NCBI GenBank assembly: GCA_014377495.1
Contig: JACMPN010000310.1
Location: forward strand, 1-15,967
DNA length: 15,967 nucleotides
Reading direction: 5' to 3'
Origin: Candidatus Sericytochromatia bacterium
GTDB taxonomy: Bacteria > Cyanobacteriota > Sericytochromatia > JACMPN01
The position numbers were made by a program, and so were the translations under genes. Below the pieces are notes generated by a model. That model saw only the letters and a program-made list of their open reading frames with translations. It did no database searches and had not been told where the DNA came from. Positions 12,919 through 15,967 of this stretch are shown here, piece after piece; position 1 is the first letter of the stretch, and every line of letters starts with the position of its first letter.

Positions 12919-14874
12919 TTACTCGGCCGCCTGCATCGCCACCACCCGGGCCAGGTTCGTTCTCGCCACGGCGAACGCCGGATCACAGGCCAGGGCAGCC
13001 TGAAAGCGTTCGGCGGCCAGTTCGAGCGCCCCCCGGGCCCCGGCGGCGGCCCCCCATTCGTTCAAAATGGCGGGGTCCTCAGGCCATTGCCGGTACAGCG
13101 CCTCATACACGGGCTCCGCCGCCACCGCCTCACCGGCATGCACCCAGCGCAGGGCCGCCTGCCGCAGGAGTGCCGGAACGGCCCAGGCCATCACCGGTGC
13201 CTCGCGGGCGGCAGCTGCCAAATCCCGCTCACTTTCGAACAGCGTAAAGCGGCGCACGGCCGCCTCCGTCGCCAGATCGGTGCTCACGTGCGTGCCATAG
13301 GCGGGTCCGGGGATGATCCGGCGCAACGTGTGGTCGTAACGCAGGGCGGGTTGCACGGCCGTGACCCGGTCCCAGGCCTGCACGGCGGGGGGCACCGGAA
13401 CTCCCGCCTTTTCCGCCAGTCGGGCCAATCCCGCCAATGCGGCACTGTCTGCGGCGGCGTACCGCAACACCTGCTCGTAATAAGACTGGGCCTCCCGGTC
13501 GCAGCCCCGGTGTTCCAGGTGGTGGGCAACGAGGATGGCGGCATGGGCCAGGGGCGCCATGGCATCCGCATCCGGCCATGCCGTCTCCCGACCGCAATCA
13601 ACCGCATGGCCGAGTGTGCGCAACGCCGCCTCCCAGGCAGGCTGCACTGTGGTCGCGATCCGGTCGCCACCCTGCCCGGCCAGCCGTGCCAGTCCGGCCA
13701 GGGCGGCTCGGTTGTCCGGCTCGTAGACCAGCATCTCGTCGAAATAACTGCGGGCGTAAGCGGGCCGGCTGGCGGCTTCACACAGGTGCCCGAGGGCGAT
13801 CGCCGCCACGGCCAGCGGGGCGGTGGCGACCGGGTCCAGGGGTGCTACGGGCTGCTCTGCCAGGGCAAAGCCACGGTCGCGGAGAGCCGCCAGGATCTCC
13901 GGGACCCGGCGGCGCCAGTCGTGGTCCTGGCGGATGCGCCGGGCGGCGCGTTCGCCCATCCGGCGCAGGCGGTCGGGCTGTTCCAAGGCATGGGCGACGA
14001 GTTGCGGCAGTTCGGCCACGTCGTCATAGGCCAGGTATTCCTCACCGGGCACGAAATGGGCATCGACATCGGCACAGCGCTGTTGCACCTGGACGCCGCC
14101 GACACTGGCCACTTCCAGGTTACGGAACTTGACCATCGGCAGGGGATCGGGCGCGTAGTTGCCGGGCGGGGTCAGGCTGAGCCGGCTTTGGCGAAACACG
14201 GCGAGCATGCCCTCGAAATCCAGCCGCCCGCCCACGGACTCGGCAGGCAAACCGGCCACTGCCTGCCAGCCACTCCCCCAGACCCGGACGTCCAATCCCG
14301 CTGCCAACAAGCCCTGCACCTGGACGAGGCGGGGTGAGGCCGTCGGCTGATCGGTCATTGCGGATCCGACAAAGGAGACGTCGTAGTGGGCGGGACCGGG
14401 GAGGACCGGGTAGCGTTCGCTGCTGATCGGCAGCGTCCAAAAAGCCATGCGGTCGGCACCGAGGGCCTGGGCCCGGTCATGGGCGGCGACGCAGGTGGTG
14501 GCGATCAGGTCGCACTGGGCATAGCCGGTGAGCAGGATCTCGTCGCGCCGGAGCTGGCGATTGGCAAAGACGGTGAAAATCACCGCATCGTCGTAGCGCA
14601 GGCCGACGACGGGGATGTGGCGGGACCGCAAAAACGCGCTGGTGGCGGGCTCGATCAGGTCATAGGGGGGAAAGCAGAGGATCCAGTCGATCCGCCGGGC
14701 CGTGACGGTCTGGCGCAACAGGCGCTGGGCGCCGGACTGGCCGAGGGCACCGATGCTCAGATAGGGATCGAAACCACAGACCGTCTGCCCGGCAGCCTGC
14801 AAGCCGGCCACGACCATGGTCGAGATGGCGTTGTCCGGGTCACGGATGCCGGTCGAGAGGACCAACACGTTCAT
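12919..14874 (-). CDS. CgeB-like glycosyltransferase with C-terminal TPR-like repeats
   Basis: From the ATG at 14872-14874 this gives 651 residues beginning MNVLVLST, a typical first strand of a GT-B fold. Residues of about 1 to 335 match the CgeB/glycosyltransferase group 1-like pattern: DVSFVGS (165-171), VWGSGW (198-203), a PMVKFRNLEVASVGG stretch (246-260), PGEEYLAY (276-283), AELPQLV, and RQDHDWRRRVPEIL (315-328). Residues of about 350 to 651 are Ala/Leu-rich helices with TPR-like units (for example YFDEMLVYEPDNRAALAGLARLA and YYEQVLRYAAADSAALAGLARLA). It likely transfers a sugar to a protein or envelope glycan; donor and acceptor are unknown. The ATG lacks a Shine-Dalgarno; an in-frame TTG at 14970, 22 bases after yraN, is an alternative. 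Confidence 0.88.
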   Translation of the reverse strand: MNVLVLSTGIRDPDNAISTMVVAGLQAAGQTVCGFDPYLSIGALGQSGAQRLLRQTVTARRIDWILCFPPYDLIEPATSAFLRSRHIPVVGLRYDDAVIFTVFANRQLRRDEILLTGYAQCDLIATTCVAAHDRAQALGADRMAFWTLPISSERYPVLPGPAHYDVSFVGSAMTDQPTASPRLVQVQGLLAAGLDVRVWGSGWQAVAGLPAESVGGRLDFEGMLAVFRQSRLSLTPPGNYAPDPLPMVKFRNLEVASVGGVQVQQRCADVDAHFVPGEEYLAYDDVAELPQLVAHALEQPDRLRRMGERAARRIRQDHDWRRRVPEILAALRDRGFALAEQPVAPLDPVATAPLAVAAIALGHLCEAASRPAYARSYFDEMLVYEPDNRAALAGLARLAGQGGDRIATTVQPAWEAALRTLGHAVDCGRETAWPDADAMAPLAHAAILVAHHLEHRGCDREAQSYYEQVLRYAAADSAALAGLARLAEKAGVPVPPAVQAWDRVTAVQPALRYDHTLRRIIPGPAYGTHVSTDLATEAAVRRFTLFESERDLAAAAREAPVMAWAVPALLRQAALRWVHAGEAVAAEPVYEALYRQWPEDPAILNEWGAAAGARGALELAAERFQAALACDPAFAVARTNLARVVAMQAAE

Positions 14875-14992
14875 ATTAAAGGAGCCATACAGGGAACCGC
14901 CTGTTCCGCGAGGACGATTGGTGACCGTTCGGATGGGACCGCCGCCGGTCCCATCATAAGCGAGGGTCAACGACTCAGAGACCTGCCCTCCA

Positions 14993-15379
14993 CTACCCCG
15001 GCTCCACCCCGTCGAAGGCGTTACGGTGGTGGATCAGCCGCGGGGGCTGGCCCGGTGGGGCCGTGATGGCGATGATATCGAAGCGGATCGCGCAGTGCTG
15101 GTCGCCCACATACGTCAGGGCCAGTTTGCTGATGCGGCGACGCTTGCGCCAATCGACGGCGAGGGCGGGCGATCCGAACTCGGTGCGGCGACGGACCTTG
15201 ACCTCGACGAAGACGAGCGTGTCACCCTCGCGGGCGATCACATCAATCTCCCCATAGCGGGTGCGGACGTTACGCTCGGTGATGATCAGGCCCTGCCGGT
15301 GCAGATACCGGGCGGCGATTTCCTCACCCCAGTCCCCGAGTCGGCGCCTCGCCGGTTTATCGGGTAGCGGCTGGACCAT
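14993..15379 (-). CDS. yraN: YraN/UPF0102 family nuclease-fold protein
   Basis: This encodes 128 residues, the usual family length. Motifs seen are RRRLGDWGEE (11-20), GEIDVIAR (43-50), VFVEVK (56-61), RFDII (99-103) and HRNAF (118-122). The E/D...ExK set is the catalytic arrangement of restriction-endonuclease-like folds, but the cellular role of YraN is not established. ATG at 15377-15379 has GGAGG about 4 bases upstream. It is followed by the glycosyltransferase gene 22 to 118 bases downstream depending on that gene's start, so the two may be co-transcribed. Confidence 0.95.
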   Translation of the reverse strand: MVQPLPDKPARRRLGDWGEEIAARYLHRQGLIITERNVRTRYGEIDVIAREGDTLVFVEVKVRRRTEFGSPALAVDWRKRRRISKLALTYVGDQHCAIRFDIIAITAPPGQPPRLIHHRNAFDGVEPG

Positions 15380-15573
15380 GCATCCTCCGGTTTAGCCTTT
15401 GTGCAGGCTGGGCATGGACTGCCCAGGCCACCTACTGGCATCAGGGTCTCAAAAGCAATCATCTGCCGCAAGCAAGCAGGCGTTTGTAACACCCCGGCAT
15501 TCCCTCGGGCGACCTTGGCGTGTCCGATCGGCACAACCAAGGTAATGGCCGTCACAGGGAAGCGATCAGGAAG
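15380..15573. other. Intergenic leader between divergent genes
   Basis: No gene is supported in the 319 bases between yraN and the CDS at 15699. This part includes a 7-bp inverted repeat with a 5-base loop (15408-15414 with 15420-15426) in the yraN leader, which could be an operator or a leader hairpin. No clear minus-strand promoter was found. Confidence 0.4.
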
Positions 15574-15582
15574 TGTTATACT
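15574..15582 (+). promoter_or_regulatory. Extended -10 promoter for the right-edge gene
   Basis: TGTTATACT is an extended -10 element (TGn plus TATACT, 5 of 6). No good -35 lies 16-18 bases upstream, which is tolerated for this class. Transcription would start near 15589 and include the hairpin at 15618-15648 in a leader of about 110 bases. Confidence 0.5.
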
Positions 15583-15617
15583 CGTCAGCGGTGCAGCAGC
15601 GGCCCTGAACCTGCTAT

Positions 15618-15648
15618 AAGCGTCTCTATGACAGTCATGTAGGCGCTT
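15618..15648 (+). promoter_or_regulatory. Imperfect hairpin in the leader of the right-edge gene
   Basis: AAGCG, TCTCT and ATGA pair with TCAT, GTAGG and CGCTT around a CAG loop: 14 positions with one mismatch and two G-U wobbles. It lies about 50 bases before the start at 15699 and is followed by only three Ts. It could be a leader structure, an operator or a weak terminator. Confidence 0.4.
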
Positions 15649-15698
15649 TCCCGGCCGAACCGTCTCAGCAGACTAACCAATATGGGGATCCACTAATC

Positions 15699-15967
15699 GT
15701 GAAGATGTCGATTGTGCTGTCTCGTTTCCGCCAGTCCTCAGTTCTGCTGAGTCTTGGGCTGTTCCTGTCCGGTGCCGCCGAGCCCGCCGCCGGTGGGGGC
15801 ATGAGCCCGACTGTGATGCTGGCCGCCGGAGCCGGCGCCGTCGTGCCCCTGGGGGGTGGCATCGTCCCCGCCGTGATCATGAACAAGAAAAAACAGGCCG
15901 GCGACACCCCGGCGAAACGGCCGGCTGCGGCACCGGGTGCCAAGCAGGCCCCGTTGGCGCCGCCCCG
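15699..15967 (+). CDS. Exported or membrane Pro/Ala-rich protein, 5' part only
   Basis: A GTG at 15699 with GGGGA about 10 bases upstream opens a frame that runs off the right edge after 89 codons. An ATG two codons later is an alternative start. Residues 1-31 have basic residues (K2, R9, R11) and then a hydrophobic core (VLLSLGLFLSGAA), as in a signal peptide. A second hydrophobic segment (VMLAAGAGAVVPLGGGIVPA) follows, then a basic stretch (NKKKQ) and a Pro/Ala/Lys-rich region. This suggests an envelope protein with a flexible linker. No family is recognised. Confidence 0.65.
   Translation, partial: MKMSIVLSRFRQSSVLLSLGLFLSGAAEPAAGGGMSPTVMLAAGAGAVVPLGGGIVPAVIMNKKKQAGDTPAKRPAAAPGAKQAPLAPP

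Noticed and set aside
12898..14337. Plus-strand open frame of about 480 codons opposite the glycosyltransferase
   Set aside because: Gly/Arg/His-rich composition with no domain; it begins just past the terminator stem and is antisense to a well-supported gene.

Overview
The window is GC-rich DNA, densely packed with genes on both strands, and looks like a chromosomal segment of a Gram-negative-type (diderm) bacterium. The diderm call rests on three putative lipoproteins with lipobox cysteines, several Sec signal peptides, and a periplasmic-type dihaem cytochrome c peroxidase. Start codons are usually preceded by clear Shine-Dalgarno sequences. I cannot fix the phylum: proteobacteria or non-photosynthetic cyanobacterial relatives would both fit. 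No tRNA, rRNA, CRISPR array, transposase, integrase or phage gene is visible.

Layout. 1-99 is the tail of a gene entering from the left. 255-1320 (minus) holds two tandem paralogues for small secreted proteins, each with a hairpin downstream; the second also has a good sigma-70-type promoter. 1541-3472 (minus) is a housekeeping pair, D-Ala-D-Ala ligase followed with no gap by prephenate dehydratase. A long bulged hairpin lies in the ddl leader, and a divergent sigma-70-type promoter drives the next gene. 3677-6112 (plus) encodes a secreted protein of about 21 leucine-rich repeats fused to a CAP/SCP-like domain and a C-terminal beta-type domain. 6284-6594 looks like a decayed secreted-protein gene. 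6613-7626 (minus) is a dihaem peroxidase lipoprotein. 7693-7908 (plus) is probably the stranded C-terminus of a larger protein. 7925-10966 (minus) is a 1013-residue lipoprotein whose C-terminal three quarters is twelve NHL-like repeats. 11157-11519 (minus) is a thioredoxin-like [2Fe-2S] ferredoxin and 11677-12105 (minus) a small Gly/Pro/Ala-rich lipoprotein containing a near-perfect 54-base palindrome. 12354-12833 (plus) is a small Gly/Ala-rich membrane protein, which faces, across a bidirectional terminator, a CgeB-like glycosyltransferase with TPR-like repeats (12919-14874, minus). That gene is downstream of a YraN/UPF0102 gene (14993-15379, minus). 15699-15967 (plus) is the start of an exported Pro/Ala-rich protein running off the right edge.

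The unifying theme outside the ddl-pheA and yraN housekeeping genes is the cell envelope: most other products are predicted to be secreted, lipidated or membrane-bound. The most unusual items are the LRR-CAP fusion, the dual-propeller-sized NHL lipoprotein, the coding palindrome and the atypical cysteine spacing of the ferredoxin. I see no convincing multi-gene defence or biosynthetic system.
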